Shown here piece by piece: positions 26,274-35,561 of a DNA stretch of 64,000 nucleotides. The notes beneath the pieces were generated by a model that saw only the letters and a program-made list of their open reading frames with translations, ran no database searches and had not been told where the DNA came from. The stretch's first letter is position 1. Each line of letters begins with the position of its first letter. This DNA is from JASLMY01 sp965226475 (GTDB lineage Bacteria; Pseudomonadota; Alphaproteobacteria; GCA-2731375): positions 1,364,001 through 1,428,000 of the forward strand of contig CBDDDJ010000003.1 in the NCBI GenBank assembly GCA_965226475.1, in the 5' to 3' direction. Both the position numbers and the translations under genes were made by a program.

Positions 26274-28103
26274 ATGTCGCCCTCCCCGATCCAAGTTCTC
26301 AACGATGTCTTCGGCTACCCCGGGTTTCGCGGGCCGCAGGGCGAGATCGTCGATCATGTCGTGGCCGGCGGCGATGCGCTCGTTCTGATGCCGACGGGCG
26401 GCGGCAAGTCGCTCTGCTATCAGATCCCGGCGCTCTGCCGGCCGGGTGTCGCCATCGTGGTCTCGCCGCTGATCGCGCTGATGCAAGACCAGGTCGCGGC
26501 ACTCGGCCAGCTGGGCGTCCGGGCCGCCGCGCTCAATTCCGCGCTGCCGCCGCCGGCGGCGCGAGCGGCGGAGCGCGCGCTGGCGAACGGCGAGTTGGAT
26601 CTCCTCTACGTGGCGCCCGAACGGTTGGTGACGGAGGACTTTCTCGAACGGCTCGACCACGCCCAAATCGCCCTCTTCGCCATCGACGAGGCCCACTGCG
26701 TCTCTCAATGGGGGCACGATTTCCGGCCCGAATACCGCCGCCTCGACATTCTCGGCACGCGTTATCCGAAGGTGCCGCGCCTGGCGCTCACCGCCACGGC
26801 CGACGGGCCGACGCGAAACGACATCGTCGAGCGCCTGAATCTCGGCCGGGCCCGGCGCTTCGTTGCCGGCTTCGACCGCCCGAACATCCGCTACACCGTG
26901 GTGGTCAAGAACAACGCGCGGGCGCAGCTGAAACGCTTTCTCGCCGACGGGCGGCGCGGCCAGGCGGGGATCGTCTACTGCCTCACCCGCAAGCGGGTCG
27001 ACGAAATCGCCGCATGGCTCGCGGGCGAGGGCTTGACCGCGCTTCCCTACCATGCCGGGCTCGAGGCGGACGTCCGCGCCCGAAACCAGGAGCGCTTCAT
27101 TGCCGAGGATGGCGTCGTCGTCGTCGCCACGATCGCCTTCGGCATGGGGATCGACAAGCCGGACGTGCGCTTCGTCGCCCACCTGGACCTTCCCCGAAGT
27201 CTCGAGGCCTATTACCAGGAAACCGGCCGGGCCGGGCGCGACGGCCTGCCGGCGGAGGCCTGGACCGCCTACGGCGGCCAGGACGCCGCCCGCCACCGCC
27301 AACTGATCCAATTGTCGGACGCGCCCGACGAGCAGAAGCGGATCGAAAACCAGAAGCTCTCCACCCTGCTCGGCTATTGCGAGACGACGCGTTGCCGGCG
27401 CCAGGTTCTGCTGGAATATTTCGACGAGTCCCTGCCCGAGCCCTGCGGCAACTGCGATACCTGTCTGGAACCGGTCGAGAGTTTCGACGGCACGGTGGAA
27501 GCGCAGATGGCGCTTTCCTGCGTCTATCGCACGGGCCAGCGCTTCGGCGCCGCCCATGTCGTCGACGTGCTGACCGGCAATGGCAACGAACGGGCGGTTC
27601 GGCTCGGGCACGACCGGCTGCCGACCTTCGGCGTCGGCGAGGCGCACGCGCCCAAGACCTGGCGTTCCTTCATCCGCCAGCTGGTGGCGCTCCGCCTGCT
27701 GGAGGTGGATGTCGAGGGGCACGGGGGACTCAGGCTCGGCGCCAAGGCCGAGGTGCGTCCCGTGCTCCGGGGCGAGCGGCGGATCGAGCTGCGCCGCGAT
27801 CGCGAGGCGAGGCGAGGCCAGCGCGAGAAGCACCGACAGCCGGCGGCGATGATCGAGGACCAGGCGGCGGAAGCGCTGTTCCAGGACCTGCGAAAGAGCC
27901 GGATGGAACTGGCGCGGGCCCAGGGCGTGCCGCCCTACGTCATCTTCCACGATGCCACCCTGGTCGAGGTGGCGGTGCGCCGACCGGCGAGCCTGGGAGA
28001 GCTAGCGGACATCCCGGGCGTGGGCGCGGCAAAGCTGGAGCGCTACGGCGCCGCGATCCTGGAGGTGGTTGCCCGCGCCGATCCGGACGGGGGAACCACG
28101 TGA
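26274..28103 (+). CDS. recQ: ATP-dependent DNA helicase RecQ
   Basis: The 609-residue 3'-5' helicase is used in replication-fork repair and recombination. Motif I is MPTGGGKSLCYQIP (about 40-52), motif II is DEAH (138-141, AIDEAHCVSQWGHDFRPEY) and motif VI is QETGRAGRDGLPAE. The RecQ-Ct zinc site is seen as cysteines in CETTRCRRQ and EPCGNCDTC, and an HRDC domain closes the protein (IPGVGAAKLERYG). Length is typical. Its stop overlaps the next gene's GTG start (GTGA). Confidence 0.95.
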   Translation: MSPSPIQVLNDVFGYPGFRGPQGEIVDHVVAGGDALVLMPTGGGKSLCYQIPALCRPGVAIVVSPLIALMQDQVAALGQLGVRAAALNSALPPPAARAAERALANGELDLLYVAPERLVTEDFLERLDHAQIALFAIDEAHCVSQWGHDFRPEYRRLDILGTRYPKVPRLALTATADGPTRNDIVERLNLGRARRFVAGFDRPNIRYTVVVKNNARAQLKRFLADGRRGQAGIVYCLTRKRVDEIAAWLAGEGLTALPYHAGLEADVRARNQERFIAEDGVVVVATIAFGMGIDKPDVRFVAHLDLPRSLEAYYQETGRAGRDGLPAEAWTAYGGQDAARHRQLIQLSDAPDEQKRIENQKLSTLLGYCETTRCRRQVLLEYFDESLPEPCGNCDTCLEPVESFDGTVEAQMALSCVYRTGQRFGAAHVVDVLTGNGNERAVRLGHDRLPTFGVGEAHAPKTWRSFIRQLVALRLLEVDVEGHGGLRLGAKAEVRPVLRGERRIELRRDREARRGQREKHRQPAAMIEDQAAEALFQDLRKSRMELARAQGVPPYVIFHDATLVEVAVRRPASLGELADIPGVGAAKLERYGAAILEVVARADPDGGTT

Positions 28104-28726
28104 AGCTCCACGATTTCCTGGAATCGGGCAATGGCTACAAGTGCCGCCTGCTGCTGCATCAGCTCGGCCGCCCCTTCGAACTGGAACTAGTGGACGTTTT
28201 GAAGGGGGAAACCCGCACACCGGACTATCTCGCGTTGAACCCGAATGGGCGGGTCCCGCTCCTGGAACTCGACGACGGTCGCCGGCTGGCGGAATCGGGG
28301 GCGATCCTGCTCTATCTCGCCGAGGGGACGGCGTATCTGCCCGACGATCCCTTCGCCCGAGCCGAGGTCCACCAGTGGCTCTTCTTTGAACAATACAGCC
28401 ACGAACCCTGCATCGCGGTCGCGCGGTTCTGGCGCCACTTCACGTGGGCGGAGCGCGAGGGCGATCCCTATTGGGAACGTGCCTTGGCGGAGCGGATGGC
28501 CGGCGGTCATGCGGCGCTCGCGGTGATGGAGAGCCATCTGGCGGACCGCCGCTTCTTCGTCGCCGAGCGCTATTCCATCGCCGACATCGCGCTTTACGCC
28601 TATAGCCATGTCGCCGACGAGGGCGGCTTCGACCTCGGGCCCTACCGCGCCGTCCGCGCCTGGCTCGACCGTGTCGCCGATCAGCCGGGCCACGTTCCCA
28701 TCACCCAGGCCGACTTCGAGCTTTAA
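28100..28726 (+). CDS. Glutathione S-transferase family protein
   Basis: The 208-residue protein starts at a GTG overlapping the recQ stop. It has a thioredoxin-like N-domain with the active-site Ser region LESGNGYKCRLLLHQLGRPF, the cis-proline segment NPNGRVPLLELDDG, the glutathione-binding LAESGAILLYLAEG, and an all-helical C-domain with the N-capping box RYSIADIALYAY. It would conjugate or isomerise with glutathione in the cytosol. It is translationally coupled to recQ, probably without functional linkage. Confidence 0.92.
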   Translation: MKLHDFLESGNGYKCRLLLHQLGRPFELELVDVLKGETRTPDYLALNPNGRVPLLELDDGRRLAESGAILLYLAEGTAYLPDDPFARAEVHQWLFFEQYSHEPCIAVARFWRHFTWAEREGDPYWERALAERMAGGHAALAVMESHLADRRFFVAERYSIADIALYAYSHVADEGGFDLGPYRAVRAWLDRVADQPGHVPITQADFEL

Positions 28727-29001
28727 TCGCGATGAACATCCATGCCATGATCCATTGGTGGTGTCGGATGACGTCACGCAGGTATCGAACCGTGGCGAGG
28801 CGCCCCCGTCCCTTCCGTAGGTTCGAGATTTGTGCTATTGTTGGCACGTCATCATGCCGAGTGAGCGTGATGACCCGCGTCGGTGCCTGTATGAGCCCGT
28901 GCGGGGCGGGAGAATGATTGAAAATCGGGAGAAGAAGGGGCGGCGTGTCCCGGGAGGAGACGCCAAGGCGCCTCTTGTCGCGAAATTTGGAGCGAAATTG
29001 C

Positions 29002-29562
29002 ATGGCGAAGACCACCAAGGACAAGACGACGATAAAAAAACCCACCAAGGCGAGGCAGACCGCGCGCAAGCGCCAGTTCGCCTTTGCAGTGAACGAATAC
29101 GTCGTTTATCCAACTCACGGTGTGGGTAAGATCACCGGCATCGAGGAACAGGAATTCGCCGGGGCGAATTTGGAACTCTTCGTCGTCAATTTCGACAAGG
29201 AGAAGATGACACTTCGCGTGCCCGTCACCAAGGCCAGCCAGACCGGCATGCGGAGTTTAAGCTCGCCCGAGAAGATGAAGACGGCGCTCGCCACGCTCAA
29301 GGGCCGGGCGCGGGTCAAGCGGACCATGTGGAGCCGGCGGGCCCAGGAATACGAGGCCAAGATCAACTCCGGTGACCCGTTGTCGATCGCCGAGGTCGTG
29401 CGCGATCTGCATCGTGCCGCCGGCCAGCCGGAACAGTCCTACAGCGAACGGCAGATCTACGAGGCCGCGCTGGACCGCTTAGTGCGCGAGTTCGCTGCGG
29501 TCGAGGGCCTGGACGAGGATCAGGCGACCGAGCGGTTGGAGAAAGTCCTCCAGGCGGCATGA
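29002..29562 (+). CDS. carD: CarD-family transcriptional regulator
   Basis: The 186-residue protein starts at the ATG at 29002, with GGAG upstream; longer frames to 28918 lack support. A basic lysine-rich N-tail (KTTIKKPTKARQTARKRQ) precedes the CarD/TRCF RNA-polymerase-interaction domain (NEYVVYPTHGVGKITGIEEQEF through LRVPVTKASQTGMRSL) and a helical DNA-binding C-domain with a basic tryptophan patch (RVKRTMWSRRAQEYEAKI). CarD binds the polymerase beta subunit and stabilises open complexes, notably at rRNA promoters. No gene is recognised in the 275 bp upstream. Confidence 0.93.
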   Translation: MAKTTKDKTTIKKPTKARQTARKRQFAFAVNEYVVYPTHGVGKITGIEEQEFAGANLELFVVNFDKEKMTLRVPVTKASQTGMRSLSSPEKMKTALATLKGRARVKRTMWSRRAQEYEAKINSGDPLSIAEVVRDLHRAAGQPEQSYSERQIYEAALDRLVREFAAVEGLDEDQATERLEKVLQAA

Positions 29563-29624
29563 CGCGCCGTTCGGCGCCGTTTCCCTCGCCCGGGCGAGTG
29601 GGCGGCGGCACAGGGTGAGACGTC

Positions 29625-30431
29625 ATGCCCGATCGCGGCGATGAGCGGTACGCGGTTCTGGAGGCGGCCGGCCGGATCTGGGCGGTCGGCGCGGTGCACG
29701 GCGAGACGGCCCGGCTGCGCCACCTGCACGAGGCGCTGGGCGACGCGTTGGTGCCCGGCGACCGGCTGGTTTACCTCGGCAATCTTCTCGGCGTCGGCGA
29801 CGATCCGGCTGGGACGGTGGACGAGTTGCTGCGCTTCCGCCGTCTGGCGCTGATGCTGCCGGGCGCCGAGCCCTGGGATGTCGTCGTACTGAGGGGCGGA
29901 CAAGAAGAGATGTGGCAACGGCTGCTGCAGTTGCAATTCGCCCTCGCGCCGGGCGACGTGTTCGACTGGATGATTGGCCAAGGGCTTGAACCAACGCTCC
30001 GGGCCTATGGCGGCACGCTCGACGAGGCACGCCGGGCGATGCGCCAGGGCACTCTTTCACTCACCCGTTGGACCAGCTCGATTCGCGGGGTCATGCACGC
30101 CAAGCCTGGGCATGAGAGCTTCATGGCCTCGCTTCGCCGCTTCGCTGTCGATGATGCCCGGGGGCTACTCTTCGTCAGCGCTGGCATCGACGCCGCCCGC
30201 CCGCTCGACGGACAGCGGGACACGTTCTGGTGGGGTGCCGCGGGCTTTGACGCCATGACGGCGCCCTATGGCGACTTTCGCCGCGTCGTGCGCGGCTATG
30301 ATCCCGACCACCGGGGACCCGAGGCCCGGTCCTACCACCTGACCGTCGACGGCGGCGCCGGCTTCGATGGCGCGCTCATCGCCGAATGCCTCGCGCCGTC
30401 GGGTGAAGTGCTCGCGCGCCTGACCGCCTGA
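29625..30431 (+). CDS. Calcineurin-like phosphoesterase homologue with degenerate active site
   Basis: The 268-residue protein keeps the layout of bacterial Ser/Thr phosphatase or ApaH-like enzymes, but the metal motifs are altered. The GDxHG motif appears as GAVHG, GDxVDRG as YLGNLLGVG, and GNHE as RGGQEEM. Thus two or three metal-binding positions are replaced, although the first His survives. The C-terminal half (SFMASLRRFAVDDARGLLFV, WWGAAGFDAM) still resembles the family. It follows carD by 62 bp and may be co-transcribed with it. A pseudoenzyme role is inferred. Confidence 0.65.
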   Translation: MPDRGDERYAVLEAAGRIWAVGAVHGETARLRHLHEALGDALVPGDRLVYLGNLLGVGDDPAGTVDELLRFRRLALMLPGAEPWDVVVLRGGQEEMWQRLLQLQFALAPGDVFDWMIGQGLEPTLRAYGGTLDEARRAMRQGTLSLTRWTSSIRGVMHAKPGHESFMASLRRFAVDDARGLLFVSAGIDAARPLDGQRDTFWWGAAGFDAMTAPYGDFRRVVRGYDPDHRGPEARSYHLTVDGGAGFDGALIAECLAPSGEVLARLTA

Positions 30432-30672
30432 CCGCCCGTCTCGCGAGCGCCCCGGCTCGTTGCAAATGCGTAACAAAAATAATATTGTAGTTTGATTGCC
30501 CCTGTCGATCGCCCGGAAACACGGCACGCGTGACTTCCGTCGCGGTTCCGCCGACGAGGCTTGACGGCCTTTGACGGGATTTGGTTAAAATCAGGGAATT
30601 TCGGGCACGGTTGACGCGAGATCGTCGAATCGCTGCCGGCATGGCCTGCGTCCTGGGTGGGGAATTGGAAAT

Positions 30673-31905
30673 ATGGCTTATCCCTTTGCTTCCGGTCACA
30701 CCAGATGTTGATCGGCCTTCTACGTTCCAGGCACGGTTTTCGGACCGTGCCGGGGGATGTGCGGGAGCTTTTGGACTTGAGGAAGTTGGTTTCGAGTGCT
30801 GTCAGGCAGACTGGAGGGCCGGTATTCGGCTCCGATTGAGGCGGATCGGAGGGCGGGCGGTGGCTGGCGCCCGGCCTGCCGGGATCAGACGTGTTGTCCG
30901 ACGATGTCGCGGTAGTCGGCGGGTCGCAGGCGCGTGCCGATGCCGAGCAGGGTATCGAAAGCCGTTGCGGTGTGGCGGCGGCGGTTCCAGCGGAACACGA
31001 ACTCGTCGAGGTAGCGGCGCAGATGGGCGCGGCGCAGGCCATGGAAGGTTCCGAGCGCCCAGCGCTTCAGGTTCGAGAACACACGATGGATCCACGTCAG
31101 CACGAGATGGGCGGGCGTTGCACCGACGACCTTGGGCTGGTGGTCGTGGTCGGGCAGGCCGCAATAACGGCTCCAGCCATCGGTAATCACCCGCGCGCCC
31201 GGCGCCGAGGTTCCGGCAACGAAGGCACGAAGGCTGCGCGCGGAGAAATCCCCGATCGGCGCCAGCCGGATGCGGCGTGGCTCGCCCTCGGGCGATAGCT
31301 CGACCGCGCCGGCAATGCGCATCTTGCCTTGTGGGCTGCGACCTTGCCCGCCTGTGGCCGGGTCTTTTGCGGTGCGGAACGGGAGGGTGGCCTCATCGAT
31401 CTCGATCAGGTCCTCAAGCAGGCTGCGATCCGGATTGACCATGGCACGGCGCAGCTTGTGCAGCAGGAGCCAGGCACTCTTGTAACTGCCGAGCCCGAGC
31501 TGGGCCTGGAGTTGCAGGGCGGAGATACCATTCGAGTGGCTGGTCACGATGTGAACGGCCATGAACCAGGTCTTCAGGGGCAAGTGGCTGCGGTGCATGA
31601 TCGTGCCTGCGGTCACCGAGGTCTCCTTCCCGCAGGCCGCACATTCCCAGCTCGCCCGGCGCCGCTTCAGTTCCCAGCCCCTGTCATGGCCGCAGGCGGG
31701 GCAGACGAAGCCGTCGGGCCAGCGCCTGGCGGCGAGATGCCGGGCACAGGAGGCTTCATCGGGAAAGCGCGCCTCGAAGGCGGCGCGGGACATGGGGCGG
31801 TCATATTTCCAGCGGCTGGCCATGACGGAACATTACACGAACATGCTGCCGACGCCCACCAGAAACTCAACATCTCGTCAAACCGGGCTCAAAGGGATAA
31901 GCCCT
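30673..31905 (-). mobile_element. IS1595-family element, 1233 bp, copy 2
   Basis: The ends match copy 1 exactly in length and terminal sequence, in opposite orientation. Perfect 8-bp duplications TTGGAAAT lie at 30665-30672 and 31906-31913. It separates the phosphatase-like gene from the sigma-factor gene and ends 31 bp upstream of the likely sigma-factor promoter. The 241 bp between 30432 and 30672 hold no gene I recognise. Confidence 0.93.
30885..31823 (-). CDS. IS1595-family transposase (copy 2)
   Basis: This 312-residue protein is identical to the transposase at 19446-20384 except for one residue beside the second catalytic aspartate (VITDGWSRYCG here). The zinc ribbon, HTH and ISXO2-like domain are all present and the frame is intact. 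Whether the Gly-to-Arg change affects activity is not known. Confidence 0.93.
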   Translation of the reverse strand: MASRWKYDRPMSRAAFEARFPDEASCARHLAARRWPDGFVCPACGHDRGWELKRRRASWECAACGKETSVTAGTIMHRSHLPLKTWFMAVHIVTSHSNGISALQLQAQLGLGSYKSAWLLLHKLRRAMVNPDRSLLEDLIEIDEATLPFRTAKDPATGGQGRSPQGKMRIAGAVELSPEGEPRRIRLAPIGDFSARSLRAFVAGTSAPGARVITDGWSRYCGLPDHDHQPKVVGATPAHLVLTWIHRVFSNLKRWALGTFHGLRRAHLRRYLDEFVFRWNRRRHTATAFDTLLGIGTRLRPADYRDIVGQHV

Positions 31906-31935
31906 TTGGAAATTTCGCGAAACGAGAGGAATTGA

Positions 31936-31964
31936 TTGACTATTGGATCGTCTTGGAATATAAG
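31936..31964 (+). promoter_or_regulatory. Sigma-70-type promoter upstream of the RpoH-type gene
   Basis: TTGACT at 31936-31941 and TATAAG at 31959-31964 are separated by exactly 17 bases. The predicted start at about 31971 gives a leader of about 90 nt before the ATG at 32063. The promoter lies wholly downstream of the IS insertion and should be usable. Confidence 0.55.
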
Positions 31965-31978
31965 ATTAAATTGATTTA

Positions 31979-31994
31979 CAGTACAAATGTACTG
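31979..31994 (+). promoter_or_regulatory. Palindromic site in the sigma-factor leader
   Basis: CAGTACA, AA, TGTACTG forms a perfect 7+7 inverted repeat about eight bases downstream of the predicted transcription start. It could be an operator for a dimeric repressor or a small RNA hairpin. No regulator can be named. Confidence 0.4.
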
Positions 31995-32062
31995 GATTGA
32001 TTGAAGGGACCGTAAAGGTTGGCGGTCCGTCGGCGTCAATTCAAGAGGAGTGGATTGGTCGT

Positions 32063-32926
32063 ATGATCTTGGGGGAGTCGCGGGAGGCACGTAAGGCGGA
32101 CCGTCATTTTATCGAGCGCGCGATGTGCGTGCCCATCCTGACCCGGGAAGAAGAGCGCGAGCTCGCCGAACGTTGGCACGGCGATGGGGACGAGGAGGCC
32201 TTGCACCGCCTGGTCCGGGCCCATGTCCGCCTCGTCGTCGCCCAGGCCGTCAAGTTCCGCCACCATGGCCTGCCCATGGGAGACCTGGTGCAGGAAGGCA
32301 ATCTCGGCCTGCTGCAAGCCGCCGCGAAGTTCCAGCCGGAGCGTGACGTCCGCTTCTCGACCTACGCCAGCTGGTGGATACGGGCCACGCTCCAAGACTA
32401 CGTGCTCCGCAACTGGTCGATCGTGCGTACCGGCACCACCGCCTCGCAAAAATCCCTCTTCTTCAACCTCCGGCGGCTGCGCGCTCGGATCCAGGCGGAA
32501 CGCGACTGCTCTCCCTTCGACACCCGGGTCGAGGTGGCGGCCGAACTCGGGGTCGCGGTTGCGGAGGTCGAGAACATGGAGGCGCGTCTCTCCGGCCGCG
32601 ACCGGTCCCTGAACGTGCCGCTCGGCGAGGACGGCGGGGTCGAGGCGGTCGAGGTCATTCCCGACGACCGGCGCGGTCCGGACCGGGTCGTCGCCGAACA
32701 GAACGACCAGCCCAAGATCGAGCGCTTGCTCGGGGCGGCGGTGGCCGAGCTCAGCGAGCGCGAGCGCACGATCATCCGCGAGCGTCGGCTGAACGACGAG
32801 AAGATACCGCTGAACGCGCTCGGGCGCCGCCTCGGCCTCTCCAAGGAGCGGGTCCGCCAGATCGAACACCAGGCGATCGCCAAGCTGCGCGAGGCGCTGG
32901 GACCGATGAAGGACGCCCTGATATAG
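32063..32926 (+). CDS. rpoH: RpoH-type (sigma-32) RNA polymerase sigma factor
   Basis: The ATG at 32063 is chosen (287 residues), with GAGGAG upstream; a TTG at 31997 lies inside the leader. Region 2 is complete (LVVAQAVKFRHHGLPMGDLVQEGNLGLLQAAAKF, RFSTYASWWIRATLQDYVLR; listed as two blocks). The RpoH-box-like QKSLFFNLRRLR follows region 2.4 and distinguishes the heat-shock class from RpoD. Region 4 ends with LGLSKERVRQIEHQAIAKL. It is fairly divergent from classical RpoH (AMCVPILTREEERELAERW), so it may be an RpoH2-like paralogue for another stress. Confidence 0.85.
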   Translation: MILGESREARKADRHFIERAMCVPILTREEERELAERWHGDGDEEALHRLVRAHVRLVVAQAVKFRHHGLPMGDLVQEGNLGLLQAAAKFQPERDVRFSTYASWWIRATLQDYVLRNWSIVRTGTTASQKSLFFNLRRLRARIQAERDCSPFDTRVEVAAELGVAVAEVENMEARLSGRDRSLNVPLGEDGGVEAVEVIPDDRRGPDRVVAEQNDQPKIERLLGAAVAELSERERTIIRERRLNDEKIPLNALGRRLGLSKERVRQIEHQAIAKLREALGPMKDALI

Positions 32927-33020
32927 CGCGGGGCTGGTTTGATCCGAATCGCCCGGCCACCTTCGTCGGCCGATTATAGGTACACCCGGCGCGACGAGGG
33001 ATCGTTCGAAGGGCGACCCA

Positions 33021-33872
33021 TCACCCCCGGAACGGATTGCGCGGATAGGTGCCGAGCACGCGGAGCGACTTGGAGAAGAACGCCAATTCCTCCAGCGCCC
33101 GCTTGACCGCCGGATTGTCGGGATGACCCTCGATGTCGGCGTAGAACTGGGCCTGCTCGAACGAGCCCTCGAGCATGTAGCTTTCGAGCTTCGTGATGTT
33201 GATGCCGTTGGTCGCAAAGCCGCCCAAGGCCTTGTAGAGCGCGGCGGGCACGCTCGCGACGTCGAAGATCAGGCTGGTCATCACCGGTCCATCCTTCGGG
33301 TGCGGAACGATCCGCTCCCGGGCCATGATCAGAAAGCGGGTGATGTTGTTGTCGTGGTCCTGCAAGCCGTCGCGCAGGATTTTCAGGCGGTGGGTCTCGG
33401 CGGCGAGACTGGAGCCGATCGCGGCGATGGACGGATCGTTCCGTTCCGCCACCATGCGACAGGCGCCGGCGGTGTCGGCATGTATTTCGGGCTTGATGCC
33501 CAACTCACGGATCAGCTTACGGCATTGCGAGAGAGCGTGAATGTGGCTGTGCACCTCCTTCACCGTCTCGATGCTGGCCGCCTCGATGGCCAGCAATTGG
33601 TGATGCACCCGCTGGAAATGCTCGCCAATCAGGAACAGGTCGGAGCCGGGCAGCAGGTGGTGGATGTCGGCGACCCGGCCGGCGACGGAATTTTCGATCG
33701 GGATCATCGCCCGGACCGCCTCGCCGTCGGAACAGGCGGCGAAGGCCGCCTCGAAGGTTTCGCGGGGGAGCGGGTCGTAGTCCGGCGCCGCCTCCCGGCA
33801 GGCCAGATGCGAATAGGCACCCCAGTCGCCCTGGAAGGAGATTCGTCGTCTGGCGTCCGTGCTCTCGTTCAT
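33021..33872 (-). CDS. pheA: Prephenate dehydratase
   Basis: The 283-residue enzyme converts prephenate to phenylpyruvate in phenylalanine synthesis. The catalytic domain opens ISFQGDWGAYSHLACRE and contains IPIENSVAGRVADIHHLL and the catalytic Thr-Arg-Phe in DNNITRFLIMAR. A C-terminal ACT domain (VPAALYKALGGFATNGINIT, KLESYMLEGSFEQAQFYADI) should bind phenylalanine for feedback. It lacks a fused chorismate mutase, as usual in alphaproteobacteria. It converges with rpoH, leaving 94 bp between them. Confidence 0.94.
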   Translation of the reverse strand: MNESTDARRRISFQGDWGAYSHLACREAAPDYDPLPRETFEAAFAACSDGEAVRAMIPIENSVAGRVADIHHLLPGSDLFLIGEHFQRVHHQLLAIEAASIETVKEVHSHIHALSQCRKLIRELGIKPEIHADTAGACRMVAERNDPSIAAIGSSLAAETHRLKILRDGLQDHDNNITRFLIMARERIVPHPKDGPVMTSLIFDVASVPAALYKALGGFATNGINITKLESYMLEGSFEQAQFYADIEGHPDNPAVKRALEELAFFSKSLRVLGTYPRNPFRG

Positions 33873-33916
33873 GTGCCGCTACTCTTCTTGGAATTTCGTA
33901 CTGGCGGAACCGCCTC

Positions 33917-34261
33917 CTAGTGGTCGGAGCCGACGAAGATCGACCAGGCGCCAGCGGTGTCGTAATCGATCGCGGCGGCCTTGAGGCGGATGGCGACGGG
34001 GTAGTCCTGGCTCGCCAGGCCCTTGCGCTCCAGCGCTCGCCATACCGCCTCGTTCCACAGCCCGCTCGCGTTCTTGGTCATGACGATCCGCCGCCCGACG
34101 TGGATGTGGTTGCCGTGCGGGCGGGGCAGCATGGTGATTAGCACCTCGCCGCTCTCCTCTATCCGGGTCGAGGTTTCCTCGTGCCGCGCCAGCTCCTGCA
34201 ACACCGCAAGGGTGCGCAGCTGCAACTTGTTGAGCTTCAGCGGATTGGTCTTGGGCGGCAT
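33917..34261 (-). CDS. Conserved hypothetical protein, 114 aa
   Basis: The compact soluble protein opens MPPKTNPLKLNKLQLRTLAVLQ and contains VLITMLPRPHGNHIHVGRRIV, a histidine-rich turn. No domain is recognised with certainty. Codon use matches neighbouring genes and it lies just upstream of pheA on the same strand (44 bp gap), so it is likely a real gene and may share its transcript. Function unknown. Confidence 0.65.
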   Translation of the reverse strand: MPPKTNPLKLNKLQLRTLAVLQELARHEETSTRIEESGEVLITMLPRPHGNHIHVGRRIVMTKNASGLWNEAVWRALERKGLASQDYPVAIRLKAAAIDYDTAGAWSIFVGSDH

Positions 34262-34411
34262 GGCGGCCTCCGGGATCGCAAAAGTCGCGCTTAATTACAC
34301 GAGCTCGGCCGAAAACGCGATTCGGCCCGCGATCTCCGGGACATTTTGGCCTCGTGTCGCCTTGCGCTATCGTGCCGGCGATTTGGAAACGGCTGGAGGA
34401 GCCAGGAGGCC

Positions 34412-35560
34412 ATGGGACCGCTCAAGGGAATTAAGATCGTCGAACTCGCCGGCATCGGGCCGGCCCCGTTCTGCGCCATGCTGCTGGCCGACATGGGGGC
34501 CGAGATCATCCGCATCGACCGCACGGCCGAGGCCGACCTGGGCGTCGCCACCGAGCGGCGCTTCAGCGTGTTGAACCGCAGCCGGCGCTCTATCGCCGTC
34601 GACCTCAAGACCCCGGAAGGGGTGGCCGCCGTCCTGCGCCTGATCGACCAGGCCGACGCGCTGATCGAGGGCTTTCGCCCCGGCGTCACCGAACGGCTCG
34701 GCCTTGGCCCCGACGTCTGCCTGGAGCGCAACCCGCGCCTGGTCTATGGCCGGATGACCGGCTTCGGCCAGAACGGCACGGTGGCGCACGCGGCGGGCCA
34801 CGACATCAACTACATCGCGCTCTCGGGCACGCTGCACGCGATCGGCCAGAACGGCGGTCCGCCGACTCCGCCCTTGAACCTGGTCGGCGATTTCGGCGGC
34901 GGCGGCATGTTCCTCGCCTTCGGCCTGGTCGCGGCACTGCTGGAAGCCCGCGCCTCGGGCGAGGGCCAAGTGATCGACTGCGCCATGACCGAGGGCGCCG
35001 CCTACCTCGCCACCAGCGCCTTCGGCTGGCACGCCTCGGGCTTCTGGCACGGCGAGCGGGGTAGCAACATCGTCGATACCGGCTCCCACTTTTACAACAC
35101 CTACGAGACCAGCGACGGCAAATGGATCTCCGTCGGCTCGATCGAGCGCAAGTTCTACCGCGAATTGCTGGAGAAGACCGGGCTCGACAACGAGGAACTG
35201 CCGGAACAGATGGACCGCTCCAACTGGCCGGAGATGAAGGAACGCCTGGCGGCGATCTTCAAGATGAAGAGCCGCGACGAGTGGTGCGAGATCATGGAGG
35301 GTTCCGACATCTGCTTCGCGCCGGTGCTGAGTTTCGGCGAGGTGAACGGCCACGCCCACAACAAGGCCCGCGACAGCTTCATCGAGGTCGAGGGCGTGCT
35401 GCAGCCGGCCCCCACCCCCCGCTTCAGCCGCACCGAGGCCACCGTCCAGCGCCCGCCCTCGGACCCCGGCGGCGACACCCGCGAGGCCCTCGCCGACTGG
35501 GGTTTCGCCGCCGACGAGATCGCGGCGCTCGAGGGGACGGGGGCGGTGCGGCAGGGTTAA
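34412..35560 (+). CDS. CaiB/BaiF CoA-transferase family protein, alpha-methylacyl-CoA racemase type
   Basis: The 382-residue protein starts at the ATG at 34412, with AGGAGG five bases upstream. The opening GPLKGIKIVELAGIGPAPFC and MGAEIIRIDR is characteristic of alpha-methylacyl-CoA racemases. The region ARASGEGQVIDCAMTEGAAY contains the expected catalytic aspartate and GHDINYIALSGTLHAIG the histidine-Asp pair. It would epimerise 2-methylacyl-CoAs in branched-chain lipid breakdown, or act as a CoA-transferase. It ends one base from the convergent GST gene. Confidence 0.88.
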   Translation: MGPLKGIKIVELAGIGPAPFCAMLLADMGAEIIRIDRTAEADLGVATERRFSVLNRSRRSIAVDLKTPEGVAAVLRLIDQADALIEGFRPGVTERLGLGPDVCLERNPRLVYGRMTGFGQNGTVAHAAGHDINYIALSGTLHAIGQNGGPPTPPLNLVGDFGGGGMFLAFGLVAALLEARASGEGQVIDCAMTEGAAYLATSAFGWHASGFWHGERGSNIVDTGSHFYNTYETSDGKWISVGSIERKFYRELLEKTGLDNEELPEQMDRSNWPEMKERLAAIFKMKSRDEWCEIMEGSDICFAPVLSFGEVNGHAHNKARDSFIEVEGVLQPAPTPRFSRTEATVQRPPSDPGGDTREALADWGFAADEIAALEGTGAVRQG

Positions 35561-35561
35561 C

